DNA from: Pelagisphaera sp964404745
GTDB lineage: Bacteria > Verrucomicrobiota > Verrucomicrobiia > Opitutales > Opitutaceae
DNA length: 64,000 bases
Reading direction: 5' to 3'
Assembly: GCA_964404745.1 (NCBI GenBank)
Contig: CAYOLG010000024.1
Coordinates: 14,086 to 78,085, forward strand
Program-made: the position numbers and the translations under genes
The notes under the pieces: model-generated
Told to the model about the DNA's origin: nothing
What the model saw: only the letters and a program-made list of their open reading frames with translations
Database searches by the model: none
In this document: positions 1 through 8,720 of the stretch, piece after piece
Numbering within the stretch: the stretch's first letter is position 1
Layout of the letters: every line of letters begins with the position of its first letter

Positions 1-206
1 GTATTGGCAACCTTCATGGAATGCGGTTCAACTGCCGACCGGAGATCAGCATCTTGAACATTCTCTAGTAAAGTTTCCAGCAAGGGGTACACCCGTCTGA
101 TTAATCGATACCGATTGTTAGCCAACGGCTGCTTTAGGATAAGCAGCCCTACCGTTGGGCATTCTCCCAAAACACCCGGCAATTGGGTAGCCAGATCTCG
201 ATCTCT
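1..206 (-). other. Possible partial reading frame at the left edge
   Basis: An open frame of about 68 codons on the minus strand runs off the left edge. It is closed upstream by a TAA (complement of 207-209). There is no ATG near its upstream end; the first in-frame ATG lies only at 15-17. The translated stretch has ordinary protein-like composition and resembles no family I recognise. It also spans the hairpin at 121-160, which suggests either a degraded gene or chance. It may be the start of a gene with a non-ATG start. Confidence 0.18.
121..160. repeat. REP-like nested hairpin
   Basis: Two nested inverted repeats are visible. The outer arms are CCAACGG (122-128) and CCGTTGG (152-158). The inner arms are GCTGCTT (128-134) and AAGCAGC (141-147), with a six-base loop. 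The minus-strand form begins CGGTAGGG and ends GCCGTTGG. Its form resembles REP elements mobilised by RAYT (Y1_Tnp) transposases, but this is inference: no second copy and no RAYT gene were found in the window. It is not followed by a T-run, so a terminator is less likely. Confidence 0.4.
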
Positions 207-282
207 TTACCCTTGCCATGACTGAGAATTGGCCGAACGATAGAAAACCTGTTACCCTTTTCTATTTTCCCCTCTTGTACCC

Positions 283-1818
283 ATGCTCGCTACGGTTCAC
301 AGCGCCGCTCTGCAAGGCATCGAAGCCATTCCAGTTTTGGTGGAAGTCAATTCTGGCGAGAGCGGCGATCCCCGCCTCATCATGGTCGGTCTTCCAGATA
401 CTGCCGTAAAGGAATCCGATGACCGTGTCTTTTCAGCTCTAGCCAACTCCGGCTACCGGAAGCCCCAGACCCGCACAACTATTAATTTGGCTCCAGGCGA
501 CCTGAAAAAGGAGGGGCCCATGTATGACCTTCCCATCGCCCTTGGCATCCTGGAATCGACTGGCCAAATGAGCGCCAATGGACGCTTTCGCTCGTTTACG
601 ATAGCTGGAGAATTGAGTCTCTCGGGAGCGACCCGTCCAATTCGAGGGGGCTTGGCTTTCGCTCTTGCCGCCAAAGCTAGAGGCTTGCGCGGCGTCCTGC
701 TGCCTTCGCAGTCGGCCCGGGAAGCAGCCCTGGTTTCCGGCATCGAAGTCTACGGAGTGGATTCGCTGGACCAAGCCAAGCGTTTTCTCGAGGGCGAACT
801 GGAACTTTCCCGATTGGAGGGCTCTGATTTCTTCGACGGCCCGAATTCCGAAAGCTCTCTCGATTTCACCGATGTAAAAGGTCAGGAACAAGCCAGGCGA
901 GCGGTCGAGGTAGCGGTCGCCGGCGGGCACAACTTTCTGATGATCGGACCACCCGGATCGGGGAAATCCATGATCGCCAAACGGATCCCGACCATCATGC
1001 CCGAGCCGACGCTAGAGGAGTACTTGGAAATCCTCCAAGTCCAATCCGCTTCTGGCGTCACCAAGCGTTGGGACAACCTGCGCAGGGCCCGACCATTCCG
1101 CTCTCCTCACCACACTATCAGCGATGTTGGTCTCCTGGGCGGTGGAGCGATCCCAGGACCGGGAGAGATATCTCTAGCCCACAATGGCGTGCTCTTCATG
1201 GACGAGCTGCCTGAGTTCAAACGCTCCGCTCTCGAGGTGCTTCGCCAGCCCATCGAGGACGGCCAAGTGACCATATCAAGATCAGCGGGCAAGGTCACCC
1301 TGCCCTGCAACTTTGTACTGGCGGCGGCTATGAATCCCTGTCCTTGCGGATACTTGGGTTCCAGCCTAAACGAATGCGCCTGCTCGCCCACTCAGGTCCA
1401 GCGCTATCGAAACCGGATTAGCGGTCCCTTGCTGGATCGAATCGATATCCATATCGAAGCTCCCGCCCTCAGTATCGAGGAATTAAGGACTGCTAATAAA
1501 GGAGAATCCTCCGAATCGATTCGCGAGCGTATCCAATCCGCCAGACATATTCAGCAGTCGCGCTTTTCCAGAAACGGATTTTCCACCAATGCCGATATGA
1601 ACGAAGCCGCCATCGAGGCTTACTGCCAAATCTCGTCTCAGATGGGAGCCATTCTGCAAAGGGCCATGGAGAAGCTATCGCTCTCAGCCCGCGCTTACAA
1701 TCGCATCCTAAAAGTGTCTCGCACTATCGCCGATCTCGATTCATCCGAAGCCATACAGCTGAATCATCTCACCGAGGCGATACAGTACCGGAGCTTGGAC
1801 CGTTCCACTCTGATTTAG
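283..1818 (+). CDS. YifB/ComM family Mg-chelatase-like AAA+ ATPase
   Basis: 511 residues, the usual length for the YifB/ComM family. The N-terminal ChlI-like domain (about 1-170) contains the family signature VGLPDTAVKES. It is followed by an AAA+ domain with Walker A GPPGSGKS at 222-229 and a Mg-chelatase C-terminal domain containing LLDRIDIHIE. Studied ComM proteins are hexameric helicases that promote branch migration during natural transformation; in non-competent bacteria the role is less clear. The ATG at 283 gives the standard family N-terminus (MLATVHSAALQGIEA). It is followed after a short gap by an antitoxin gene with its own operator, so it is probably not in an operon with it. Confidence 0.93.
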   Translation: MLATVHSAALQGIEAIPVLVEVNSGESGDPRLIMVGLPDTAVKESDDRVFSALANSGYRKPQTRTTINLAPGDLKKEGPMYDLPIALGILESTGQMSANGRFRSFTIAGELSLSGATRPIRGGLAFALAAKARGLRGVLLPSQSAREAALVSGIEVYGVDSLDQAKRFLEGELELSRLEGSDFFDGPNSESSLDFTDVKGQEQARRAVEVAVAGGHNFLMIGPPGSGKSMIAKRIPTIMPEPTLEEYLEILQVQSASGVTKRWDNLRRARPFRSPHHTISDVGLLGGGAIPGPGEISLAHNGVLFMDELPEFKRSALEVLRQPIEDGQVTISRSAGKVTLPCNFVLAAAMNPCPCGYLGSSLNECACSPTQVQRYRNRISGPLLDRIDIHIEAPALSIEELRTANKGESSESIRERIQSARHIQQSRFSRNGFSTNADMNEAAIEAYCQISSQMGAILQRAMEKLSLSARAYNRILKVSRTIADLDSSEAIQLNHLTEAIQYRSLDRSTLI

Positions 1819-1850
1819 GATTGGGGAACCGTTTGTACAAACTTGATTGC

Positions 1851-1876
1851 ACTATTGTAGTGTACACTATCGTAGT
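1851..1876. promoter_or_regulatory. Palindromic operator of the antitoxin gene
   Basis: A perfect 12-bp palindrome TAGTGTACACTA (1858-1869) is flanked by further matching half-sites: ACTA at 1851-1854 and TAGT at 1873-1876, each three bases away. The whole 26-bp dyad ends one base before the antitoxin ATG at 1878. An operator overlapping the start region is the usual arrangement for self-repression by ribbon-helix-helix antitoxins, so this is the likely autoregulatory site. The symmetry is seen directly; the regulatory role is inferred. Confidence 0.6.
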
Positions 1877-1877
1877 T

Positions 1878-2099
1878 ATGAAACGCATCATTACTCTGAG
1901 CGCAGGGCAAGGTTTGATTCGATCGGCCCGCCAAAAGGCCGCAGCCGATGGGACTTCATTAAATAATCTCTTTCGTTCGTGGATCGCCTCGCATGTGCGT
2001 TCAGGTTCATCGAAGCACGACTATCGAGAACTCATGTCTCGCTTAAACCGAGCTAGCCCCGGAAAAACTTTCACTCGAAATGAATTGAATGAGCGCTGA
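1878..2099 (+). CDS. Antitoxin of a PIN-type toxin-antitoxin pair, RHH-like
   Basis: 73 residues from the ATG at 1878. An in-frame upstream extension exists but would overlap the operator. The N-terminal part (MKRIITLSA, then a helix with RSARQKAAADGTSLNNLFRSW) looks like a ribbon-helix-helix DNA-binding unit. The tail, ending in GKTFTRNELNER, resembles the toxin-binding C-terminus common in small antitoxins paired with PIN domains. Its stop codon overlaps the start of the downstream PIN reading frame by 11 bases, as in translationally coupled TA operons. The gene is intact, although the toxin is broken. Confidence 0.7.
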   Translation: MKRIITLSAGQGLIRSARQKAAADGTSLNNLFRSWIASHVRSGSSKHDYRELMSRLNRASPGKTFTRNELNER

Positions 2100-2463
2100 A
2101 TTCTTCCTCCATACTAACCTATTTGTTCATTCGTTCGATAAACGTTTTCCGGATGAGCAAGCGAGATACCAAGATCTGATTGCTACCGCATTGGAAATGC
2201 GTCGAGGAGTGAATAGTTGGCAAGTCGTCCAAGAATTCATCAACGTCGCCTGACACAGGTTCGACGTCCCCCTTGCTCTGGAGGAACTGATTGAATACAT
2301 CGAGCGCGTTCTACAACCTTTATGCTTGGTTCATTCGAGCACGGCACTTTACCTTAAGGCTTTGAGTTTGCAATTGGAAACGCAATACCGATTCCGCGAT
2401 TCTCTGATCGTGGCAGCTGCATCGGAAGCAGGTTGCGAGCAGCTCTATTCTGAAGATCTTTAA
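2089..2463 (+). pseudogene. PIN-domain toxin, inactivated by an internal TGA
   Basis: The frame starting at ATG 2089 codes 54 residues, stops at TGA 2251-2253, then continues open in the same frame to TAA 2461-2463 (125 codons in all, a normal PIN toxin length). Before the stop it reads FFLHTNLFVHSFD and SWQVVQEFINVA. After it comes FRDSLIVAAASEAGCEQ then LYSEDL, which are the conserved C-terminal PIN motifs. The first catalytic Asp (family LDTN) is His here (LHTN), so the nuclease site was damaged in addition to the stop. VapC-like PIN proteins are RNases; this copy is expected to be inactive. Confidence 0.75.
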
Positions 2464-2565
2464 AGCGGCCGGTCAATCAACTCGCTGCGGAATGTTGATC
2501 CTTACGCAGTTTAAATCTGTCTATTGTTTGCAATCAGACCCTGTTGACCTTGCTCTGAACGTTTC

Positions 2566-3963
2566 ATGAATACGCTACCACCGAAAATCTTCTGCTTTCT
2601 CTCTATTTGCCTAGGGCCTTTTTGGCATCTGAGTGCCGACGAGCGGCCAAATATGATCGTCATCACCGTGGACGAGCTGCGTTGGGACGGACTCGGGATC
2701 ACGGGCCATCCATTTGTCGAAACGCCCCATATTGATCGCCTTGCTAGAGAGGGAATGCTTTTCGAGAACGCTTTCGTGCCCACTCCGCTTTGCGGGCCTA
2801 GCCGGGCCTGCCTAATCACAGGGCAATACGCCCACACGCATGGCAGCTACAAGAATCAGGCTCCTAAAGGGCACACCAAAAAGCTGAAAACCTATCCCAT
2901 GCTGTTTCAGCAAGCCGGATACAAGACCGCCTTTATCGGGAAATGGACCACGGGGCGAAATGGCGACAAAACCGTTCATCCTGGATTCGATCGCTGGTTT
3001 TGCTCAGGCGTCAATCGCGACTACAAAATGGATCCGGTCGTTAATATAGACGGCGAATGGATACAATTCAAGGGGCATGCTACCGACATCGACAGCGCGG
3101 AAGCGGCACGCTTCATCCGGGAACATCGCGACGAGCCCTTCAACATTTCGCTTTGGCATCGTTCTGTCCACACCAGCTACGGAGATGAGCACCTATTGGC
3201 AGCCGAGCGAAATCGCGATCTCTACAAAGACCTTTCCGTGCCGCGAGCTATCAGCGCCCAGGAACCGCTAATCGTCCAACCAGCCATCAAGGGATTCGCA
3301 CAGCGTCCCCCAACAGATGAAGACATACGCAATATAGCAAGGATGACAGTCGACATCGACGACGGCGTGGGGCTCATCTATGAGACGCTAGAGGATCTGG
3401 GGATCCTCGACGAGACCATCATTATCTTCTCTAGCGACAATGGATTCTTTTTTGGCGAACACGGGCTTACCGAAAAGCGCCTCGCCTATGAAGAAGCGAT
3501 CAAAGTCCCCTTCATCGTTCGCTACCCGCCGCTCATCAAGGCGGGAGCCACGAGCGATGTCTCTACGCTGAGTATCGACGTAGCCCCTACTCTTCTGGAA
3601 ATGGCCGGCATTCCGATCCCATCAGAATTGCAGGGACAGTCGCTGGTTCCCGTATTTCAAGGCGGGGAGCTACGCCAGCCGCGCACTTCCCTGCTCTTCG
3701 AATTCTGGCCTGAGCAAGATCTCCCGAGTCGGAGTTGCTGGTGGAAAGCAGTGAGAACCGATCGATGGAAATTTATTCACTACTACACGGAGCCTTTTGT
3801 CGGTGAGCTCTACGACCTGCATGCCGATCCGTTTGAAATGAACAATCTGATCAACGATCCTGACCACGAGAAAGTCGTCGAAGAAATGACTCAAGAACTC
3901 GCCTCGCTCATGGAATTCTATGATGATCCTGGCATGGACTACCGGTTCTTTTTCGATGAATAA
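2566..3963 (+). CDS. Secreted sulfatase (formylglycine-dependent, alkaline-phosphatase fold)
   Basis: 465 residues. The N-terminus (about 1-24) is a hydrophobic signal peptide. The sulfatase signature CGPSR at 76-80 supplies Cys76, which in this family is oxidised to formylglycine by a dedicated maturase. Early metal-binding acidic residues are in TVDELRWDG (D36, D41); a later metal/substrate motif is FSSDNGFFFGEHG. Secreted sulfatases of marine Verrucomicrobiota and Planctomycetota remove sulfate esters from algal or host polysaccharides, but the substrate here cannot be told from sequence. It stands alone, with no glycoside hydrolase or maturase nearby in the window. Confidence 0.9.
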   Translation: MNTLPPKIFCFLSICLGPFWHLSADERPNMIVITVDELRWDGLGITGHPFVETPHIDRLAREGMLFENAFVPTPLCGPSRACLITGQYAHTHGSYKNQAPKGHTKKLKTYPMLFQQAGYKTAFIGKWTTGRNGDKTVHPGFDRWFCSGVNRDYKMDPVVNIDGEWIQFKGHATDIDSAEAARFIREHRDEPFNISLWHRSVHTSYGDEHLLAAERNRDLYKDLSVPRAISAQEPLIVQPAIKGFAQRPPTDEDIRNIARMTVDIDDGVGLIYETLEDLGILDETIIIFSSDNGFFFGEHGLTEKRLAYEEAIKVPFIVRYPPLIKAGATSDVSTLSIDVAPTLLEMAGIPIPSELQGQSLVPVFQGGELRQPRTSLLFEFWPEQDLPSRSCWWKAVRTDRWKFIHYYTEPFVGELYDLHADPFEMNNLINDPDHEKVVEEMTQELASLMEFYDDPGMDYRFFFDE

Positions 3964-4076
3964 GCCGAGCATTCAAGGTAGTGGGCTATCTCCGGGCGCC
4001 CACGTTAACCTAACCTGGCTAATCAAACTTATCGTTCAGCGGCTGCCAGGAGTGCGGCAATACCTCAGTGAACCTA

Positions 4077-4490
4077 CTAGAATAGCTCGCGAGCGTCGAA
4101 GAAGCGTTTGAGTTCTGCTTCCGCAGTTTCCGGCCCATCTGAAGCATGGACGACATTGCGCATCATGTCCGTGCCAAAATCGCCTCGAATCGTACCCTTC
4201 GGCGCTTTGGAAGAATCGGTCGGGCCTAGGAGGTCGCGAACGCGCTGAATCACGTTCTCCCCTTGCCAGGCCATCAAAATAACCGGACGGGAGCTCATGA
4301 AAGCTTCTATTTCGGGAAAGAAGGGCAGGTCCGCCACATGAGCGTAGTGCTCCTTAAGAATCGGAGCTTCTAGCCGAGCCATTTTGGTCGCAACGATCTC
4401 AAAGCCTTCGCTTTCGAATCGCTGGATCACTCGGCCAACTAGGCCTTTCTCCAAGCAGTCGGGCTTGAGTATGATAAACGTCTGTTCCAT
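4077..4490 (-). CDS. ndk: Nucleoside diphosphate kinase
   Basis: 137 residues, standard for bacterial Ndk. It transfers the gamma-phosphate between nucleoside triphosphates and diphosphates in the cytoplasm through a phosphohistidine. The N-terminal TFIILKPD and the active-site segment MRNVVHASDG (with the phosphorylated His) are both present. The terminal aromatic-rich tail is short, as in many bacteria. It lies 54 bases downstream of fabF on the same strand and may be read through from the fab cluster. Confidence 0.96.
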   Translation of the reverse strand: MEQTFIILKPDCLEKGLVGRVIQRFESEGFEIVATKMARLEAPILKEHYAHVADLPFFPEIEAFMSSRPVILMAWQGENVIQRVRDLLGPTDSSKAPKGTIRGDFGTDMMRNVVHASDGPETAEAELKRFFDARELF

Positions 4491-4544
4491 TGAAGGGATT
4501 TCTGAGCTGTGAGCGGAAGGTACGAATTGTATCTATCCAAAATT

Positions 4545-5795
4545 CTAATACGTCCTGAAAATCAGAGAAGCGTTTTGACCGCCGAAGCCTAGGCTATTGC
4601 TCATGGCAACTTCAATTTTGGCCTCGCGAGCCTCATTAGGAACGTAGTCCATATCGCAATCCGGATCGGGATTGCGGTAGTTTATGGTAGGAGCGACGGA
4701 TCCCGTTTCCAGCATCTTCACACAAGCAACGCTTTCCACTCCGCCAGCCGCTCCGAGCAAGTGGCCCGTCATCGACTTAGTCGAGCTCATCATAAGTTTG
4801 TCAGCATGGGAACCAAAAAGCGTTCGCACCGCCTTGGTCTCGAACTTATCATTGTACGGCGTCGAAGTGCCGTGAGCATTGATATAGTCTATGTCGTCGG
4901 TGTTTAGCTGTCCCGAGCGCAACGCCCGTTTCATAGCCCCAACCAGCCCCTTGCCTTCGGGATGGGGGGCAGTGATGTGATTGGCATCGCAGGAAGCGCC
5001 ATAGCCAACCAATTCGCAATAGATTCGGGCCCCGCGCTTCTTGGCGTGTTCTAGCGTCTCCAAAACAATGACTCCCGCTCCTTCGCCCATTACGAAACCA
5101 TCGCGTTCCGCATCGAAGGGCCGGCTGGCGGTTTCGAATTCGTCGTTGTTCGTCGACATGGCTTTCATGGAGCAAAAACCGCCATAGCTGAGGGCTGTAA
5201 TAGCTGCTTCACTACCACCGGCAATCATGACGTCCGCCTCCCCGAGACGCAGCGTCTTCAAGGATTCTCCAATGGCATGGGCTCCCGTAGCGCATGCGCT
5301 GACAATGGAAAAGTTCGGCCCCATCGCTCCCAATTCGATCGCCAGGTAGCCTGAGGCCATATTGGAGATCAAAGCCGGTATCATGAATGGAGAAACCTTT
5401 CGTGGACCGCCATCGAAAAGCTTTCGGCAATTCTTCTCGATGGTATCCATCCCTCCAATCCCAGAGCCAATGAAAATGCCTACGCGATCCGGGTCCTCCT
5501 GATTCATGTCCAGCCCCGCATCCGCGACTGCTTGCTTGCCTGCGGCACATGAAAAATGAACAAAACGATCGTTGCGCCTAACCTCTTTCGGATCCATATA
5601 ATCCGAGGCCTCGAAGTCCTTGATTTCCCCGCCGATCTTGCAAGTAAACTTTTCCGTGTCGAAGGCTTCGACGCGGCTTATCCCATTCTTACCGTCCAGA
5701 AGGCCTCGAAAAAAGGTGTCTACGTCCAAACCGAGCGGCGTTATCGCCCCCAAACCAGTAACCACTACACGTTGACTTTCCGCCAGCTCAGTCAT
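4545..5795 (-). CDS. fabF: Beta-ketoacyl-ACP synthase II
   Basis: 416 residues. It catalyses the condensation of acyl groups with malonyl-ACP in fatty acid elongation. The thiolase-fold catalytic triad is complete: Cys168 in SACATG, His308 in NAHGTSTP and His345 in GHLLGAAG. It lies directly downstream of acpP, the usual arrangement (fabG-acpP-fabF), and its substrate carrier is therefore encoded next to it. The length and the N-terminal VVVTGLGAITPLG fit FabF rather than FabB or FabH. Confidence 0.96.
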   Translation of the reverse strand: MTELAESQRVVVTGLGAITPLGLDVDTFFRGLLDGKNGISRVEAFDTEKFTCKIGGEIKDFEASDYMDPKEVRRNDRFVHFSCAAGKQAVADAGLDMNQEDPDRVGIFIGSGIGGMDTIEKNCRKLFDGGPRKVSPFMIPALISNMASGYLAIELGAMGPNFSIVSACATGAHAIGESLKTLRLGEADVMIAGGSEAAITALSYGGFCSMKAMSTNNDEFETASRPFDAERDGFVMGEGAGVIVLETLEHAKKRGARIYCELVGYGASCDANHITAPHPEGKGLVGAMKRALRSGQLNTDDIDYINAHGTSTPYNDKFETKAVRTLFGSHADKLMMSSTKSMTGHLLGAAGGVESVACVKMLETGSVAPTINYRNPDPDCDMDYVPNEAREAKIEVAMSNSLGFGGQNASLIFRTY

Positions 5796-5862
5796 GAATG
5801 CGTCTCGCGAATGCGCGGGCTCTTAAGGAAGTCTCAAGGCCCCAAATATGTGATATCGAGAA

Positions 5863-6123
5863 CTAGGCCTCAGCCTTGTCCTTGATGTAGGAGATAACGT
5901 CTCCGACAGTCTGAAGCTTTTCGGCATCCGACTCTGGGATTTCGCCTTGGATCTCGTCTTTGAACTCCTCTTCAAAGGCCATGATCAGCTCAACGGTGTC
6001 GAGTGAATCGGCCCCAAGATCGTCTAAGAAGGACGCTTCCGGGGTAATCTGCTCTTCGTTTACATTGAGCTGGTTTACGATGATCTCAGAGACTCTTTTT
6101 TCGATACTGCTTTCGTCGGCCAT
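5863..6123 (-). CDS. acpP: Acyl carrier protein
   Basis: 86 residues, strongly acidic. It carries growing acyl chains on 4'-phosphopantetheine attached to Ser40 in the motif DLGADSLDTVEL, which is fully conserved. It is a few residues longer than the E. coli protein, at the C-terminus. It sits between fabG and fabF on the same strand. Confidence 0.97.
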   Translation of the reverse strand: MADESSIEKRVSEIIVNQLNVNEEQITPEASFLDDLGADSLDTVELIMAFEEEFKDEIQGEIPESDAEKLQTVGDVISYIKDKAEA

Positions 6124-6164
6124 TTTGTTGACAGATTTTTATGATAAAGTAGATCCACGAGGGA

Positions 6165-6911
6165 TCACATCGCCATGCCGCCGTCAATGGTAAAAACTTG
6201 GCCTGTAATATAATTAGCTTCTTCCGAGGCCAGGTAGGCGACCATATTGGCGATATCGCTGCCCTCTCCCATCCGTTTGAGCGGAATCATGGGAAGTACC
6301 TTATCCAGAGCAGCTTCCGCCATTTTAGCGGTCATGTCGGTCCTGATAAACCCGGGTGCGACGCAATTTACAGTGATATTCCGGCCTGCCAGCTCCTTGG
6401 CCAGACTCTTGGTAAATCCAATCATTCCTGCCTTGGCAGCAGCGTAATTTGTCTGCCCCGCATTCCCCATGATCCCAGAGACAGAGGAGATATTGATAAC
6501 CCGTCCCCATCGCTTGCGCGTCATTGGCCGGGCTAGGCCCTTGACCCAATGGAAGCAGGAATTGAGATTCGTGTCGATCACGCTCGTCCAGTCCTCCTCT
6601 GTCATACGGAAAAGGAGATTATCTTTGGTAATCCCAGCGTTATTGACTAGTATGTCGATATTCTCGTACTCGGACAGCAACTCCTCGCTCGCCTTGGCGA
6701 CAGCCGCCCCGTCAGACACATCGACAGCCTTGGCGACCGCTTTTCCGCCCGCCTCCAAAATCGCCTTTGCAGCAGCCCCGCATGAAGACTCGGAGTAGGA
6801 TACGCAAATCACGGTCACTCCCTCCTTGCCAAGAGATTCCGCAATGGCTCGGCCAATTCCCCGACCAGCGCCTGTCACCAGGGCAACCTTATTATCAAAT
6901 GTTAGGCTCAT
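6165..6911 (-). CDS. fabG: 3-oxoacyl-ACP reductase
   Basis: 248 residues from the ATG at 6911; a longer frame begins with TTG 15 bases upstream but is less likely. It is an NADPH-dependent short-chain dehydrogenase reducing 3-oxoacyl-ACP. The nucleotide-binding motif TGAGRGIG is at 13-20, NNAG near 91-94, and the catalytic Ser143, Tyr156 (YAAAK) and Lys160 are present. It is the first gene of the leftward fabG-acpP-fabF set. The 259 bases upstream separate it from the divergent pseudouridine synthase gene and should hold both promoters. Confidence 0.95.
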   Translation of the reverse strand: MSLTFDNKVALVTGAGRGIGRAIAESLGKEGVTVICVSYSESSCGAAAKAILEAGGKAVAKAVDVSDGAAVAKASEELLSEYENIDILVNNAGITKDNLLFRMTEEDWTSVIDTNLNSCFHWVKGLARPMTRKRWGRVINISSVSGIMGNAGQTNYAAAKAGMIGFTKSLAKELAGRNITVNCVAPGFIRTDMTAKMAEAALDKVLPMIPLKRMGEGSDIANMVAYLASEEANYITGQVFTIDGGMAM

Positions 6912-7170
6912 ATCTGTGGTATTCAACTTAATGGCCTAGAATGCAAAAATTACGCTAATCGGCCGCAAAAAGCCTAGTCCTATCGCCCAATCGTCCAGAG
7001 GCAATGTTAGTTTTCAGCGAAAAACCCCCTACCAGCCAGCTTCCGCTTGCTCTCTCGCCTCTGTCATTCGATCTTTTCACCCTTTGGAGACGGACTGTTA
7101 GAGGCTGTTTAAACGCTTGCGTGCTTGTAATGCCCCTACCGGTCGGTCCTTGTATCCGCGACCGCATTCG

Positions 7171-7923
7171 ATGCCCACACCTAAAAACCTACTGCGTATC
7201 CAAAAATATCTCGCCGACATGGGCGTCTGTTCGCGTCGGACAGCGGAAGAGCACATACGCGATGGGGCGATTACTATCAATGGCCGGCCCGCTAGCATTG
7301 GAGACAGAATCGAACCGGGGGTCGACGAAGTCGTTTTCGAGGGACAAAAAGTTCGATACAAGGATCCGAAGCAGATCGTCTACGCTCTCAACAAGCCCAA
7401 AGGCTTCGTCTGCAGCAACGAGGATCCCCACAACGAGCGAACGATATTTGATCTCGTACCCAAAGAATTCCAACGCAGTCGCCTCTTTTGCGCAGGACGG
7501 CTGGACAAGGACAGCGAGGGCCTAGTCATTCTCACCAACGATGGCGATCTCGCGAATCGCCTGATGCATCCATCAAGCCTGGTCGAAAAGCGCTATCAAG
7601 TTTCGCTTAAGCAACCCTTCCCTAAGCGCAACCTGGGAAAATTGATACGAGGTATAACTTTCGAAGGAGAGCGGCTGAAAGTAGAGCGAGCCAAACTAGT
7701 TGGCAGCCAATCCAAGGACACCTCCAAGGAGATCGACGTAGCCATGCATCACGGGAAAAAGCGAGAGATTCGCAACTTGCTTATGGCTCTTGGCTACGAT
7801 GTCAAACGGCTCAAACGCTATCAGATAGGAGCCTTCAGCATTAAGGGCGTTCCTAAAGGCGTGGGGATGCTCCTGCGAAAAAGCGATATCAGAAATCTTT
7901 TCAAGCAACTGGAAAACCTATGA
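7171..7923 (+). CDS. rRNA/tRNA pseudouridine synthase, RsuA/RluB/RluF type
   Basis: 250 residues from ATG 7171 (an upstream frame would add 18 unrelated residues). An N-terminal S4 RNA-binding domain (about 7-60, with CSRRTAEEHI) precedes the pseudouridine synthase domain. The catalytic motif GRLDKDSEGL carries Asp112. The family isomerises specific uridines, in large- or small-subunit rRNA for RluB and RsuA and also tRNA-Tyr for RluF; which target applies cannot be decided by eye. The next gene starts inside its stop codon (ATGA overlap), so the two are translationally coupled. Confidence 0.9.
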   Translation: MPTPKNLLRIQKYLADMGVCSRRTAEEHIRDGAITINGRPASIGDRIEPGVDEVVFEGQKVRYKDPKQIVYALNKPKGFVCSNEDPHNERTIFDLVPKEFQRSRLFCAGRLDKDSEGLVILTNDGDLANRLMHPSSLVEKRYQVSLKQPFPKRNLGKLIRGITFEGERLKVERAKLVGSQSKDTSKEIDVAMHHGKKREIRNLLMALGYDVKRLKRYQIGAFSIKGVPKGVGMLLRKSDIRNLFKQLENL

Positions 7924-8678
7924 ATATCAATCAACATGCTCTCGCGATCGCCCTGCTAGTCGGGTCAACTTTGACAGTCAATTCGCTGTCCGCCCAAAAC
8001 GTGATCAATGTGCACATCAGCCCCGATGATGAATCCGTTCTCATCGGAAGTCTGGAAACCCTCTCGCTCGCGGTGAACGCTGAGTGGCCGGGAGGCGTAG
8101 AACCAGCTCCAGGCTGGCGCCCCATACACTACCGAGGGGAATTTCTCGTGTATCTAGATAGCCAGGACCTAGGCAAGGATTTCGCCCCGCTACCCGGTTC
8201 GAAGTACCTGATCGCCCCAACACCCGATTCTGAAGTTCTGACAATCGCCACGGATTCCGATACAGCGGAAATCGTCACGATCGATCCCCGATATTGTCAC
8301 GTCAATCTGGAGACAATCGTGCTTGGCTACATTCAAGACGGCACGACTCCCGCTCCCCTTAGTCCTGCACGGGCGAAACCTGCTCAACCGGATACCCACA
8401 ATCGACCCAAACTGCCTGACACCAGCGCCCAAACGAGAATTCTAGAAGGCGTCCTAGTCGCAACCAATGCTTTCGAAGCTGCTCGCTCAGGCTACCAATT
8501 CAAGATTATCAACGACAACAACAAAACTCTCGCCTACCTCGATGATTCTCAATTGTCCGATTTCGTGCTGGTCGGCGACTTCATTAATCAACGGTTAATT
8601 GCCACGGGCAAGCTAAACGAAATCGCCAAGATCAACGCCTTTGCCCTTCAAGCGGCGAGTCTGAAAAAGAAATACTAA
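7920..8678 (+). CDS. Exported protein of unknown function
   Basis: 252 residues, no family recognised. The N-terminus (about 1-26, ending LSAQN) is a typical Sec signal peptide, so the protein is probably periplasmic. The mature part looks beta-rich, with an acidic, proline-containing stretch around 130-165 that may be a linker between two small domains. It overlaps the pseudouridine synthase gene by ATGA and is 42 bases ahead of folD, so it is in the same transcription unit, but the neighbours give no hint of its job. Confidence 0.75.
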   Translation: MNINQHALAIALLVGSTLTVNSLSAQNVINVHISPDDESVLIGSLETLSLAVNAEWPGGVEPAPGWRPIHYRGEFLVYLDSQDLGKDFAPLPGSKYLIAPTPDSEVLTIATDSDTAEIVTIDPRYCHVNLETIVLGYIQDGTTPAPLSPARAKPAQPDTHNRPKLPDTSAQTRILEGVLVATNAFEAARSGYQFKIINDNNKTLAYLDDSQLSDFVLVGDFINQRLIATGKLNEIAKINAFALQAASLKKKY

Positions 8679-8720
8679 TTTGGCGTCCAGCCAAAACGGC
8701 AGCGAAATTAGATAGTATCC

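Noticed and set aside
2251..2253. TGA in the PIN toxin as a recoded codon (selenocysteine or Trp)
   Set aside because: TGA ends many intact genes in this window, no selenocysteine element was seen, and the toxin also lacks its first catalytic Asp, so decay is simpler.
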